From an uncultured Clostridia bacterium (GTDB lineage: Bacteria > Bacillota > Clostridia > UBA1212 > UBA1255), in contig CAJFUB010000007.1 in assembly GCA_904420095.1 (NCBI GenBank), positions 62,001 through 126,000 on the forward strand: 64,000 nt of DNA, given 5' to 3'. Shown here one piece after another: positions 45,135-54,987 of this stretch. The translations under genes and the position numbers were made by a program. Position 1 is the first letter of the stretch. Every line of letters begins with the position of its first letter. The notes under the pieces were generated by a model. The model saw nothing but the letters and a program-made list of their open reading frames with translations. It was not told where the DNA came from and ran no database searches.

Positions 45135-47513
45135 TTAAAGAATTTCGATAACCGCCGCACTCATATCGTCTCTGCCGTCTTCTTCCGCAAAGTCGGAAGC
45201 TTTTTTCAGAATTTCATCGGCGGCCTTATGACAGCGCTTTTCCTCTCCGGCATACTTCCGGACCACCGAGGCGATATATTCATAGAAAACCTTCTGATTG
45301 ACGCCGCCGCTTTGAAAGGCGTCGTATACGCCGTCCGTATAAAGTACGATACAGTCGCCGGAAGAGATCTCGCATTCCGTCATTTTGCAGTATAGATCGT
45401 TCAAATCAGACGTGACTCCTGCAGGAGGCTGATTGATTTCGATAACCCTGCAGCTTTCCTGTCCTACGACAACAGCCGGCATGGCTCCCATTTTTACAAA
45501 AGCGGCGCGTTTCTTATGACGGTCTATACAGCAGATATCCATTGACGCCGTCATCACATCCGCAGATCCTGACGTAAGCATCATATTTACCATGGAGACG
45601 GCAGATGAGGTATCAATTCCGCTTTTAATATATAATTCCATCAATCGGATAACTGCCCCGCTTTGCTCTGAAGCACGCCGCCCTGTCCCCATGCCATCGC
45701 TGAGCACAAGAAAGCTCCTGCCGTCCGGAAGCTCCAAAAAGCAATACGAGTCGCCGGAAAGCTGATTGCCGGGTGCGGGGATGCAAAGCGTTTCCGAACG
45801 GACCTTAACCTGCGGACGCACGACAAAATGCAGCTCCCGCATGGAGTTTTTGCGTTCCCCCGCATGCGCGGAAAAAAGCTGCATCCGCTGTCCCGTTTCT
45901 TTGGAAAGGATTCGGAGAATTTCGTTGATTTTTTCTTTGTCATAGTTTTTATGCGTATAAAGCGTTACCTCCGGCATATCGTATCGGTTCCTGACGACGA
46001 GCGCATCGTAAACGTAAATTTCTCGGCGCTTTAATGCGCTGATGATTCTTTTCTCGCAGTCGAAGTCATAATTTGTTGCAAGCTTAATTTCATCCGCAAT
46101 ACGGGAGGACATTTTTCCCATTTCTCCAAGCTGCTTTACGATCAGGCTCCGGCATTCCGCAATTTTGGCGCTGCAGATTTTTTCCGTCCTTTGAATTTCT
46201 ATCGAAATTCGGATCTCGTCGAGGACCTCCTGCGGCTTGATACAGAATTTACCAAGCACTGCCATAACGCCCGGATTTTTGTCTCCCTCCTTCTCGATGA
46301 TACGTCTGCATTCGCGAAGGGCTTTTTCCCGGAGCCGGTATTCTCGCTTCCAGCAGTTTCCGTTCATTTGGCAATTGGCGCAGACCTTGTTAAACACGCG
46401 GATTACGCATGGATCTTCTTTGCTTTTTTCAGCCCCTGCAGTGGTAATATCGATAAATTCAGAGGACATTTCCGTAAGCGTATCCGAATAAAAAGACGCT
46501 TTTCTTATTGCCGCATTCCGTACCTTTCCGGCATAATCCAGACGCACCGGAAGCTCTTCCGCCGCCTTCCCGGTTCTCCGCTTTGCGGCGGCTTCTTCAA
46601 GAAACGGAATCCGTACAAGGTTTAAAAGCCTTCTTGGCAAAAGAATGAAAATAATTGCAGAAAACCCCGTTTCATACATTCCATATATGATTTCTTTTGT
46701 ACCGCCAAGCATGGCGGCAAGAATGACGTTTCCCACAACGAACGCAGCTACAACGCCGGCCTTGCCAAGCTTATTCAGCAAACCGGCAAGAAATCCGCAG
46801 AATGCGTACAGACAGATGGTCACTGCGGAGGAATGATTCGTAATAATCCCGATCATGATTCCCGCAGCAGCGCCCGTACCGATGCCGCCGCGCAGGCTGA
46901 AAACCATAATGATACAAATGCTGATCACATTGCGGATCGAAAGACCAAACAGATTCAAAGCAGGCAGCCCCATCAGCGCGACGATCGCCATGATCGCCGC
47001 GCACGCCAGCTCCTCCTGATTCATTTTATATGTTGTCGTATTGTTTTCCGCAAAATCGGATGCCGATTGCTCGCCGATCCGATAAACAAAAAACATAATA
47101 AACGATACCGCGGCCTGCAAAACGAGATTTACGACATCCATCAAGGTGCATTCCGTAGCGGCAAGCACAATGACGGCGGGAACCGTTCCGGAAAAGACAA
47201 GAGCGGTCGCGCATTTTAGGACGAACGGAGCGTCTCCCCTGTCGTACGTTCTGAGAAAATAAAAGGAAACGGTAAACAGCAGGATTGTCAGCGACGCAAT
47301 TACCGCCTGCTGCCACACGCCTGTAAGCAGCGTACCGATCAGACATGCCGCCGCATATAATATGACATTGATCACTCCAGAGCTCATGTCGTAAGCCATG
47401 AGGGCAACCGCAAAAGCCGCAGTGCCAAACGGCGCGATCCCCGCTACCGACGCGCGCGCCGCAAGCAATATATATACCGAATAAAGTATGCTCTTTTTAT
47501 TAATGACACCCAT
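45135..47513 (-). CDS. spoIIE: Stage II sporulation protein E (SpoIIE)
   Basis: This 792-residue membrane phosphatase activates sigma-F in the forespore by dephosphorylating SpoIIAA. About ten membrane helices occupy the first ~320 residues, followed by a regulatory region with the conserved NCQMNGNCWKREYRLR cysteine segment and a C-terminal PP2C domain (VLSDGMGTGRRASEQSG, TASMDICCIDRHKKRA, IVLYTDGVYDAF). Length is close to the ~820 residues usual for the family. ATG with AGGTGG upstream. Confidence 0.96.
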   Translation of the reverse strand: MGVINKKSILYSVYILLAARASVAGIAPFGTAAFAVALMAYDMSSGVINVILYAAACLIGTLLTGVWQQAVIASLTILLFTVSFYFLRTYDRGDAPFVLKCATALVFSGTVPAVIVLAATECTLMDVVNLVLQAAVSFIMFFVYRIGEQSASDFAENNTTTYKMNQEELACAAIMAIVALMGLPALNLFGLSIRNVISICIIMVFSLRGGIGTGAAAGIMIGIITNHSSAVTICLYAFCGFLAGLLNKLGKAGVVAAFVVGNVILAAMLGGTKEIIYGMYETGFSAIIFILLPRRLLNLVRIPFLEEAAAKRRTGKAAEELPVRLDYAGKVRNAAIRKASFYSDTLTEMSSEFIDITTAGAEKSKEDPCVIRVFNKVCANCQMNGNCWKREYRLREKALRECRRIIEKEGDKNPGVMAVLGKFCIKPQEVLDEIRISIEIQRTEKICSAKIAECRSLIVKQLGEMGKMSSRIADEIKLATNYDFDCEKRIISALKRREIYVYDALVVRNRYDMPEVTLYTHKNYDKEKINEILRILSKETGQRMQLFSAHAGERKNSMRELHFVVRPQVKVRSETLCIPAPGNQLSGDSYCFLELPDGRSFLVLSDGMGTGRRASEQSGAVIRLMELYIKSGIDTSSAVSMVNMMLTSGSADVMTASMDICCIDRHKKRAAFVKMGAMPAVVVGQESCRVIEINQPPAGVTSDLNDLYCKMTECEISSGDCIVLYTDGVYDAFQSGGVNQKVFYEYIASVVRKYAGEEKRCHKAADEILKKASDFAEEDGRDDMSAAVIEIL

Positions 47514-47630
47514 ATGCCGATTCCACCTGCCGTCAGCCTTATCTTCTGTAGAAATTATTTACCGTTTCATCATAAGATATCCGCAGCGACGAACAATGGC
47601 GAAATGTGTAAGCAGGGCAATTTATTTCTT

Positions 47631-48398
47631 TTATAAAAAAACAAACGGTGAACAGGAGGCCTCCGATTGCTCCGCCGGAAGCGCCATTGCGGCAAGACGC
47701 TGTGCGAAAGCGCGGACGCCGCAGATTTCCGTAAAATAGTGACCGGCTCCGAGCGTGATGAAGGTTTCTTCCGCCAAAGCAACCGCTTCCGCGTGCTTGA
47801 TTTCCCCCGTCAGCAGCAAATCGATTTTATGCGCGTAAATCCAGTCTGTTTCCCGGTCAAAGGCGCCGCAGGATACGCCGACTCTTTCGACGAGAAAATC
47901 CTGCTCGCAGGCTTTGGGGATGATCGCCTGTAAGTATGACACTCCCAGGCGTTCCTTCAGATCAGCCGCAAATTCCTCGAGAGGAACGAGTCCGGAAAGT
48001 TTTCCGTAGCGATGCCTTCCCGTATCATCCTTTTTTATGGACAGAAGGCCCGCACACTGTGCGAGCGCATCATTGATGCCGCCCTCCGCAAAGTCTAAAT
48101 TCGTATGCGCCGCGTACACGGCAATTCCCTCCCGGATCGCAGCGCAAAGCGCCGGTTCCGTGTCCTCCGTGACTGCAGAAAGCGGGTGAAAAATCAAAGG
48201 ATGGTGCGATACGATCATGTTGCAGCCCTTTTTGACGGCTTCTGCTATCACGGCGCTCGTTACATCTAAACAAACAAGGATTTTGGAAACCTCCGTTTCC
48301 CGGCTGCCCGTTTTGAGCCCCGGGACGTCCCAATCGGCGGCAAGCGCGATCGGTGCGATTTCCCGTTCGATCAATTCAATAATTTCTTTTACCTTCAC
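47631..48398 (-). CDS. Nif3-like dinuclear metal center protein
   Basis: This 255-residue protein of the Nif3/YqfO family forms toroidal hexamers with two metals per subunit. Metal ligand motifs are IVSHHPLIF, AAHTNLDFAEGG and GAGHYFTE. It lacks the ~110-residue middle insertion of Bacillus YqfO. Suggested to be a GTP cyclohydrolase-like or metal-handling protein, but the role is unproven. The start overlaps trmK by 23 nt, the usual neighbour in Firmicutes. Confidence 0.9.
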   Translation of the reverse strand: MKVKEIIELIEREIAPIALAADWDVPGLKTGSRETEVSKILVCLDVTSAVIAEAVKKGCNMIVSHHPLIFHPLSAVTEDTEPALCAAIREGIAVYAAHTNLDFAEGGINDALAQCAGLLSIKKDDTGRHRYGKLSGLVPLEEFAADLKERLGVSYLQAIIPKACEQDFLVERVGVSCGAFDRETDWIYAHKIDLLLTGEIKHAEAVALAEETFITLGAGHYFTEICGVRAFAQRLAAMALPAEQSEASCSPFVFL

Positions 48399-49140
48399 AA
48401 TTTGATCCTCCGCTTTTTATGATCCGGTCAAGCTCTTTGAGGAGCCGTTTGTATGCATCCGTTTTCTCCGTGTACGTGCGGTCAGGCTCCCGTTTTTGTG
48501 CAAGCCCCGCAAGCACGTTGGAATATTTTCGATATAAAGCTTCATAATAGATGCGGTCGCTTTCCTTCAGCCTGCCGCACATGATTTTTCCCGTATAGCA
48601 TTCGGTTTCCGTATAGGGCTGAGGCTCCCCTGTAAAACGTCCCAAAATTCCGACGTATACATGCAGGCCGTCTTTTACTGCGCGTTCTTCCTCGATCGAA
48701 AAAGAATGCTCCCATAAAAACTGCCGGAGCTCCGGCTCCGCCGTATTGGGCTGAAGCAGGAATAAAGTATTCCCCGGGAAATCTTTGTCGTTTTCACGCA
48801 AGGCCAGCCAATCGGCGAGAATTTTGCGGATCGTGAAGCCGCCCATTCCGGCGATTACGATGACGTCGCAATCCCGGTCCCGATAACCGTCCAGACCGGA
48901 ACACAGCAGCGTTTCGATCCGATCCTCTAAGCCGTATGCGGCAATGTTGTTCCTTGCAGTCTGCAAGGGCCCTTCTCGAAGATCGGAGGCGACGGCAGAG
49001 CCGCATTTGCCGGTTTGTATGCAATAAATCGGCAGAAATCCGTGATCGGTGCCGACGTCTCCCATGCGAGCGCATTCCGGCATCATGTCATACAGCATCT
49101 TCAGGCGCTGATTGATTTGATTGGACGTATTCTTTGACAT
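48376..49140 (-). CDS. trmK: tRNA (adenine(22)-N(1))-methyltransferase TrmK
   Basis: This ~254-residue SAM methyltransferase makes m1A22 in tRNA. SAM motif I is [16 protein letters not shown]; later [15 protein letters not shown] and [14 protein letters not shown] are diagnostic of TrmK. A C-terminal coiled coil follows. The start was taken at 49140 ([14 protein letters not shown]), placing motif I at the family's usual position and overlapping ispG by ~50 nt. Longer versions run far into ispG and are unlikely. Confidence 0.9.
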   Translation of the reverse strand: MSKNTSNQINQRLKMLYDMMPECARMGDVGTDHGFLPIYCIQTGKCGSAVASDLREGPLQTARNNIAAYGLEDRIETLLCSGLDGYRDRDCDVIVIAGMGGFTIRKILADWLALRENDKDFPGNTLFLLQPNTAEPELRQFLWEHSFSIEEERAVKDGLHVYVGILGRFTGEPQPYTETECYTGKIMCGRLKESDRIYYEALYRKYSNVLAGLAQKREPDRTYTEKTDAYKRLLKELDRIIKSGGSNCEGKRNY

Positions 49141-50203
49141 ATTCAACAAATTCTCCGGCCAGATCCTCGGAAGTGATTTTTTTTCTGACTTTGCCGCGCT
49201 CGAACAGCAGCGCCTCTCCATTGCCGCCGGCAATGCCGATATCGGCATTCGACGCTTCTCCCGGCCCGTTCACCGCGCATCCCATCACCGCGACATGAAT
49301 CGGTCTCCGGAAAAATTTTTCTTTTTCAAGTGCCAGCAGACGCTGCTCTACCTGTGCTGCAATTTCCACCAGATTGATTTGGCAGCGTCCGCAGGACGGA
49401 CAGGAGACAAAGCGGAGCATTTTGCCGCCGCCGAGGTTCAAAGCATGCAGAAGCTCTCTGCCGACGCGGACTTCCTCACAGGGATCCCCCGTAAGCGATA
49501 TGCGGATCGTATCTCCGATTCCGGAGAGCAAAACTGCACCGATACCCGCGCAGGACTTGACAGTTCCGGAAAACGGCGTTCCCGCTTCCGTAACGCCCAC
49601 ATGTAGAGGATAATTTCTGAGCTCTGCCATTTTTCGGTACGCTTCTGCCGTTACCGAAACGTCGGAGGATTTCAGCGAAACTACGATATCCGTAAAATCC
49701 AATTCTTCCAATATGCGGATATGATTCATTGCACTTTCGACGATTGCTTCCGCGTTCGGACGCGTTCCGTATTTTAACACGAGCGATTTTTCCAGCGAAC
49801 CGCCATTCACACCGATGCGGATCGGCACGTTGCGTTCCTTTGCGGCACGCACAACAGCCGCTGTTTTTTCTCGGGCGCCAATATTCCCGGGATTGATTCG
49901 AATTTTGTCCGCCCCGTTTTCGAGGCAGGTAAGCGCGAGGCGGTAATCAAAATGAATATCCGCAACCAGCGGAATATGAATTGCCTTTTTGATGGCTCGA
50001 ACGGCCGATGCGGCCTCCGCATCGGGAACCGCCACGCGTACGATATCGCAGCCTGCTTCCTCCAGACGCAAAATTTGCCGGACCGTCGCTTCGATATCCC
50101 GCGTATCCGTATTTGTCATGGACTGCACCGAAATGGGGCTTCCCCCGCCCATTGGCACGCTTCCGATATTGATTTTTCGTGTTTCGCTTCTGCGGTAATA
50201 CAT
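49088..50203 (-). CDS. ispG: 4-hydroxy-3-methylbut-2-en-1-yl diphosphate synthase IspG
   Basis: This 371-residue MEP-pathway enzyme reductively opens MEcPP to HMBPP with a 4Fe-4S cluster. TIM barrel: [39 protein letters not shown]. Cluster domain: [14 protein letters not shown], then [20 protein letters not shown]. Follows rseP after 15 nt; with dxr two genes upstream it places two MEP steps in one operon. Confidence 0.96.
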   Translation of the reverse strand: MYYRRSETRKINIGSVPMGGGSPISVQSMTNTDTRDIEATVRQILRLEEAGCDIVRVAVPDAEAASAVRAIKKAIHIPLVADIHFDYRLALTCLENGADKIRINPGNIGAREKTAAVVRAAKERNVPIRIGVNGGSLEKSLVLKYGTRPNAEAIVESAMNHIRILEELDFTDIVVSLKSSDVSVTAEAYRKMAELRNYPLHVGVTEAGTPFSGTVKSCAGIGAVLLSGIGDTIRISLTGDPCEEVRVGRELLHALNLGGGKMLRFVSCPSCGRCQINLVEIAAQVEQRLLALEKEKFFRRPIHVAVMGCAVNGPGEASNADIGIAGGNGEALLFERGKVRKKITSEDLAGEFVEYVKEYVQSNQSAPEDAV

Positions 50204-50218
50204 CTCGAGCTCCGCTTC

Positions 50219-51538
50219 CTAGCTTCGGATAATGCGCAAAATATCGTTCCCGGCGACAAAAATAGAAAAGAGAATCAGCAGTGCAAGAAAAATCAGAGAA
50301 ACCGCCGCTTCCTTCTCCGGTGGCACTTTCTTGCCTCGCCGGATCAGTTCGATGATAATAAAGATCAGCTTTCCACCGTCCAGCCCGGGGATCGGAAGAA
50401 TATTAAAGGCCGCCAGGTTTGCGCTGATCAGAGCCGCCATTTCAAATAATGCCGTAATCCGTGTCCCGACGCCTACCTCAGACGTCACAACGTCGTCCAC
50501 GATCGTCGTCAGACCGATGGGACCGGACATGGCATCCATGCCGAGCTTCCCCGTAATCAGCCATTTCAAAGAATTAAAAACAGATTTTACAAGTGATACG
50601 TTATAGACAACTGCGTTTCCGATTGCTTCGAACAGATTTCCTCGCTTTGCGCTGAAACTGAAGCCATACTGGTACGGGTCAAATGAGGCAAGCTGGCTCT
50701 GGACAGACGCTTCTGTATATAAATCATCTCTGGAGCTTAATACCGTTCCGTTTGCATCGTACTCCGTTTTAACGCAGACATATTGACTCGGGTTTTCCTC
50801 TGTTCCCTGTTTAAATTCGTATTGTATTTTCGAACCATCCGCCTGCGTCAGCTCGGCGATCAGCAGATTTTCGTCCCACGAGGCCTGATATGTCCCCGTT
50901 AACGTTTTGGTTTTTCCGTCGATCCGATAGATCTGAATCTCCGATCTTTTTCCGGTCTCGTCGATGTTCCGTACAAGCTTATATTTTTCTTTTCCTCCGT
51001 CTGCCTTTTTAACTGTAAATTCGCTGTCGCCAGAGCCCTCCGCATATTTTACAAGATTAAAGTCAAGCGGATTAAAAACGCTGTAATCATTATATTCCGT
51101 AATACTGTCTCCCGGTTCGAGGCCGATCATCGATATGGGCAGATGTTCGGCGACCACACTGACCTTGCGCGTATCATATCCGTAAATCATGAAAATTACG
51201 GTGATAACTACAATGGCAAGGATGATATTCATAAAAACGCCGGCCAGCAGAATAATGGTTCTCTGCCACCATGGCTTATTACAGAATGCGCCGTCGGTAT
51301 CTTCTGTAGTTTCCTCCCCCTCCATTGCACAATAGCCACCAAGAGGAAGGCAGCGGATCGTAAATACCGTTCCGGTCTTTTTCCCGACGCGCTGAAACAG
51401 CTTCGGTCCCATAAATATGGAAAACTCGTTTACCTTTACGCCGAAAATCCTTGCCGCGATATAATGGCCCCACTCGTGTACAATAACGAGAAGCGTCAAG
51501 ATCAAAAGCATAATCAGAATACTCAAAGCGATGGTCAT
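50219..51538 (-). CDS. rseP: Site-2 intramembrane metalloprotease RseP/RasP
   Basis: This ~439-residue M50 zinc protease cleaves transmembrane anti-sigma factors and signal peptides. Active-site IVHEWGHYIAAR is in helix 1, and the partner motif ILPIPGLDGGKLI lies near the C terminus. The region between holds a PDZ domain (ISMIGLEPGDSITEYN) and an extra ~100-residue polar segment (about residues 180-280) larger than in model RseP proteins. The start at 51538 follows AGGAGG by 7 nt and overlaps the dxr stop by 4 nt. Confidence 0.93.
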   Translation of the reverse strand: MTIALSILIMLLILTLLVIVHEWGHYIAARIFGVKVNEFSIFMGPKLFQRVGKKTGTVFTIRCLPLGGYCAMEGEETTEDTDGAFCNKPWWQRTIILLAGVFMNIILAIVVITVIFMIYGYDTRKVSVVAEHLPISMIGLEPGDSITEYNDYSVFNPLDFNLVKYAEGSGDSEFTVKKADGGKEKYKLVRNIDETGKRSEIQIYRIDGKTKTLTGTYQASWDENLLIAELTQADGSKIQYEFKQGTEENPSQYVCVKTEYDANGTVLSSRDDLYTEASVQSQLASFDPYQYGFSFSAKRGNLFEAIGNAVVYNVSLVKSVFNSLKWLITGKLGMDAMSGPIGLTTIVDDVVTSEVGVGTRITALFEMAALISANLAAFNILPIPGLDGGKLIFIIIELIRRGKKVPPEKEAAVSLIFLALLILFSIFVAGNDILRIIRS

Positions 51539-52737
51539 ATCATACCTCCTACTGCAGCTCTGGCCCACCTGTCGGCTTCAACGATTTCTTCCAGCGACGG
51601 GTTTTCCCGGAAAGGACACTCGCCGGAATTCAGATGGCGGTCCATCACCCTGGATATATTATACTGTATCTCATTAAATTTAATATGTCTTTTCAGAAAA
51701 AAACTTACCGCAGCTTCGTTTGCTCCGTTCATTACCGCAGGCATCGTCCCCCCGGTCTTTGCTGCGCGAAGCGCAATTTCCAAACAGGGAAACGCGTTTG
51801 TGTCCGGTTTTTCGAAAGTCAGACAGCCAAGCCTTGTCAGATCGAGTTCCTCTGCATGGGATTCCGCCCGATATGGATATGTCAGCGCCAGCCGGATCGG
51901 CACTTTCATGTCCGGATTGCCGAGCTGCGCGAGAACGCTTCCATCACGATATAAAACCATTGAATGGATAATGCTCTGCGGATGCACGACTACGTCGATT
52001 TCGTCCGGCTTCACCTGAAACAGGTGCATTGCCTCAATGACCTCCAGGCCCTTGTTCATCAGCGTTGCAGAGTCTACCGTGATTTTGCTGCCCATGCTCC
52101 AGGTCGGGTGCCTGAGCGTTTCTTCCGGAGTTACGTCCCAGAGGCTCTCAAACGACCTGCCGCGGAACGGCCCGCCGGACGCAGTGAGAAAAATTTTTCG
52201 AAGCGCGCTTCTGTCTCGCGGATCGTTCCCGTGCAGACACTGAAAAATTGCGGAATGCTCACTGTCCACCGGCAAAATCCTTACGCTGTGCGCTGCGGCT
52301 TCCCGCATGACAAGCTCGCCCGCCGCGACGAGCGTCTCTTTATTTGCAAGCGCAATATCTGTTCCGCGGCGGATCGCCGCCAGCGTAGGCCGCAATCCGA
52401 TCATTCCAACAATCGCCGTTACAAGAAGCTCGGCGCCGCATCCGGCCACCTGCAGAAGGCCCTCCTCACCATAAAAAATCTCCGGCTTCAGCTCGGGAGC
52501 CGTCCTTTTTAAAAGCTCCTCCAAGCGCGCCGCGCCCTCCGCAGTCGCCACGCTGAGAAGCGGCACGCGAAAACAGGCCGCCTGCCGTGCAATTCGCTCG
52601 ACGTTGTCTCCTGCGGCTAGTGCCGCGATCTCGATATGAGGATTTGATTCCGTTTGCGCAGCTGCGTTCAGTTCCTCGACAACCTTCAGCGTCTGCGTTC
52701 CGATGGAACCGGTCGATCCCAAAATGGCAATTTTCAT
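51535..52737 (-). CDS. dxr: 1-deoxy-D-xylulose 5-phosphate reductoisomerase
   Basis: This 400-residue enzyme of the second MEP-pathway step uses NADPH and a divalent metal. NADPH site ILGSTGSIGTQTLKV. Catalytic region: ILPVDSEHSAIFQCL, then ASGGPFRG. Metal and substrate segment: TVDSATLMNKGLEVIEAMHLF. Full length. Follows cdsA by a few nucleotides and overlaps rseP. Confidence 0.97.
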   Translation of the reverse strand: MKIAILGSTGSIGTQTLKVVEELNAAAQTESNPHIEIAALAAGDNVERIARQAACFRVPLLSVATAEGAARLEELLKRTAPELKPEIFYGEEGLLQVAGCGAELLVTAIVGMIGLRPTLAAIRRGTDIALANKETLVAAGELVMREAAAHSVRILPVDSEHSAIFQCLHGNDPRDRSALRKIFLTASGGPFRGRSFESLWDVTPEETLRHPTWSMGSKITVDSATLMNKGLEVIEAMHLFQVKPDEIDVVVHPQSIIHSMVLYRDGSVLAQLGNPDMKVPIRLALTYPYRAESHAEELDLTRLGCLTFEKPDTNAFPCLEIALRAAKTGGTMPAVMNGANEAAVSFFLKRHIKFNEIQYNISRVMDRHLNSGECPFRENPSLEEIVEADRWARAAVGGMI

Positions 52738-52743
52738 TTATGC

Positions 52744-53601
52744 TCAGGCACCACCTATTCCGCAAAACAGCAAATAATAGTATACCACCGGGATTGCAAA
52801 TAAATAGCTGTCGATCCGATCAAGAATTCCGCCGTGCCCAGGGATAATTTTTCCGAAATCCTTAATTCCGGCATAGCGCTTTATTGCAGAAGCCGCAAGA
52901 TCGCCGATCTGTGACACAATACCGGTAATGGCGCCGATGATTGCGTAATGATACAATGGGAGGCCGCGGTACGCCTCTGTGAACCAAAGCACAATTCCGT
53001 AGATCATTAATACGGCAATGCTTCCGACAAAGCCGCCGACACATCCCGCAACCGTTTTATTCGGGCTGATTTCCTCAATCAGCTTTCTCTTGCCAAAGGC
53101 TCTTCCGATAAAATACGCAAAGGTGTCGGTTGCAACGGCGCCGATCAGCGCCAGGAAAAACAAATATACGCCGCCCTCCAGATCCCGGAGCTTTACAAAA
53201 TAACTGATCAGGAACAGAACATAAAATCCGCCGAATACGGTAATCGCAGCGTCCGCCGCGTTATAGGCCTCATGGCGAAACACAAGCAGCGCAAGAAGAA
53301 TCAGCATCCCCAGCAGAAAAATCGGCGGAAAGAGATTTACCCGGCCGAACGCTTTGGCCTCAACCATGATCGACAAATAGGAATCTCCATCAAAATACAT
53401 CATCAGGGCGAGAAGTACAATATAAAGAATCCCAAATAATTTGATTGGAGCGTAGCCTCTTTTAGAAAAAGCATTATAAAATTCAAAAATTCCGATTCCT
53501 CCGAATAGAAGAACCAGTATGTCCAGGACGTATCCTCCGATCAGGATTGCAGCTACGGCAATCGCCGCTACGACGATGCCGGATATCACTCGTTGCTTCA
53601 T
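52744..53601 (-). CDS. cdsA: Phosphatidate cytidylyltransferase
   Basis: This ~285-residue membrane enzyme makes CDP-diacylglycerol. About eight helices. The CDP-alcohol transferase signature near the C terminus is SQIGDLAASAIKR, then KDFGKIIPGHGGILDRIDS. The start was set at 53601 (MKQRVISGIV) with GGAGG upstream, 4 nt after uppS; the longer frame overlapping uppS lacks support. Confidence 0.95.
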   Translation of the reverse strand: MKQRVISGIVVAAIAVAAILIGGYVLDILVLLFGGIGIFEFYNAFSKRGYAPIKLFGILYIVLLALMMYFDGDSYLSIMVEAKAFGRVNLFPPIFLLGMLILLALLVFRHEAYNAADAAITVFGGFYVLFLISYFVKLRDLEGGVYLFFLALIGAVATDTFAYFIGRAFGKRKLIEEISPNKTVAGCVGGFVGSIAVLMIYGIVLWFTEAYRGLPLYHYAIIGAITGIVSQIGDLAASAIKRYAGIKDFGKIIPGHGGILDRIDSYLFAIPVVYYYLLFCGIGGA

Positions 53602-53605
53602 CTTG

Positions 53606-54367
53606 TTATGATCCTCCGTATCTTCTCTGACGCTTCGTATACGCACGCAGCGCCGCAATCAGCCGTTCCTTTGAAAAATCAGGCCACCAGCCGCTGTCGA
53701 AGTAAAATTCTGTATACGCCATCTGCCAAAGAAGAAAGTTGCTGATCCGCTCCTCGCCGCTTGTCCGGATCAGCAGATCGGGATCCGGCGCGTCCGCGGT
53801 ATAAAGATATTTTTGAAACAGAGACGCGTTCACTTCCGCTTCGCTAATATTTCCCTCTGAAATTTCACGCGCAATCGCCTTCACGCCTCGAAGGATCTCG
53901 TCTCTGCCGCCATAATTAATGGCAATCAGGGCTGTAAGCTCCGTGTTGTGCTGGGTTTCTTCCTCGATTCGCGCAATAGATTTCTGGAGCGAGGCAGATA
54001 ATCTAGAACGGTCTCCAATAATGAGAAAACGAATTTTATCTTTGTTTTTTCCCATAATTTTATTGAAGTTTTTCAGCTGTGCCGCCAGAAGCGACATCAG
54101 ACCGTCGACCTCCGCTGCGCTTCGTTTCCAGTTTTCTGTAGAAAACGCGTAAAACGTAACGTAGCGAATTCCGAACTCCGCCGCGTCGGATAAAAGCTGA
54201 CGATAAGCCTCCACACCCTTCTTATGGCCTGCAACGGCAGGCAGACCGCGCTCCTTCGCCCATCTTCTGTTGCCGTCTGGTATAACAGCGATATGGCGAG
54301 GGATGTGAAGCACCTCGCCATGATATTCGATCAGCTCCTTACTGATCCGCCGAATGTCCTGCGTCAT
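53606..54367 (-). CDS. uppS: Isoprenyl transferase (undecaprenyl diphosphate synthase)
   Basis: This 253-residue cis-prenyltransferase makes the C55 carrier for peptidoglycan. Signatures: HIAVIPDGNRRWAKERGL (catalytic Asp), FYAFSTENWKR, and LLIRTSGEERISNFLLWQ with FYFDSGWWPDF. The ATG overlaps the frr stop (ATGA). Confidence 0.97.
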   Translation of the reverse strand: MTQDIRRISKELIEYHGEVLHIPRHIAVIPDGNRRWAKERGLPAVAGHKKGVEAYRQLLSDAAEFGIRYVTFYAFSTENWKRSAAEVDGLMSLLAAQLKNFNKIMGKNKDKIRFLIIGDRSRLSASLQKSIARIEEETQHNTELTALIAINYGGRDEILRGVKAIAREISEGNISEAEVNASLFQKYLYTADAPDPDLLIRTSGEERISNFLLWQMAYTEFYFDSGWWPDFSKERLIAALRAYTKRQRRYGGS

Positions 54368-54924
54368 ATTTCCATGAGCTCTTTTTCTTTTGCCGAGGTC
54401 ACTTTATCGATTTGAGCAATATGCTTATCCGTAATGTTCTGTATTTCCTTCTCGGCTTCTTTCTGCTCGTCTTCCGTGATTTCGTTTTTCTTTTTTAAGC
54501 TTTTAAAATGCTCCATCGCGTCCCTGCGGATATTGCGCGTCGCAATTTTCGCATCTTCTCCGTACTTTTTCACCTGTTTTGTCAGCGCGATCCGCCGCTC
54601 TTCCGTAAGAGGAGGAAAAACAAGCTTCAGCGTTTTGCCGTCGTTGTTTGGATTGATTCCGATATCCGATTTCTGAATTGCCTTTTCCGCGGCCTTCAGC
54701 ACCGTCGCATCCCACGGCTGGAAGACCAGCATCCTCGCTTCCGGAACCGTGATATTCCCCACCTGATTGATCGGCGTCTCCGTACCGTAATATTCTACCG
54801 TTATTTTATCCAGAATTGCAGGATTTGCACGTCCCGCACGCACAGCGGCAAACTGCTCCTCCAGGACGGAAATCGTCCGGTCCATTTTCTCACTGAACTG
54901 TTTATAATCCTCTTTGTTAATCAT
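54364..54924 (-). CDS. frr: Ribosome recycling factor
   Basis: This ~186-residue factor splits post-termination ribosomes with EF-G. It contains the conserved VRAGRANPAILDKITVEYYG and RRDAMEHFKSLKKKNEITED segments of the three-helix bundle. ATG 54924 has AGGAG 8 nt upstream; a GTG 9 nt earlier is less well placed. It lies after serC instead of directly after pyrH. Confidence 0.97.
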   Translation of the reverse strand: MINKEDYKQFSEKMDRTISVLEEQFAAVRAGRANPAILDKITVEYYGTETPINQVGNITVPEARMLVFQPWDATVLKAAEKAIQKSDIGINPNNDGKTLKLVFPPLTEERRIALTKQVKKYGEDAKIATRNIRRDAMEHFKSLKKKNEITEDEQKEAEKEIQNITDKHIAQIDKVTSAKEKELMEI

Positions 54925-54987
54925 ATTTATCACTCCTGTTGCGAATTCATTGCTTCCAATATATCACAATTCTGCGAAAAGAGCAAT

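Noticed and set aside
49141-49248. Longer trmK start inside ispG
   Set aside because: The extra residues are out-of-frame ispG sequence with no homology to the methyltransferase family.
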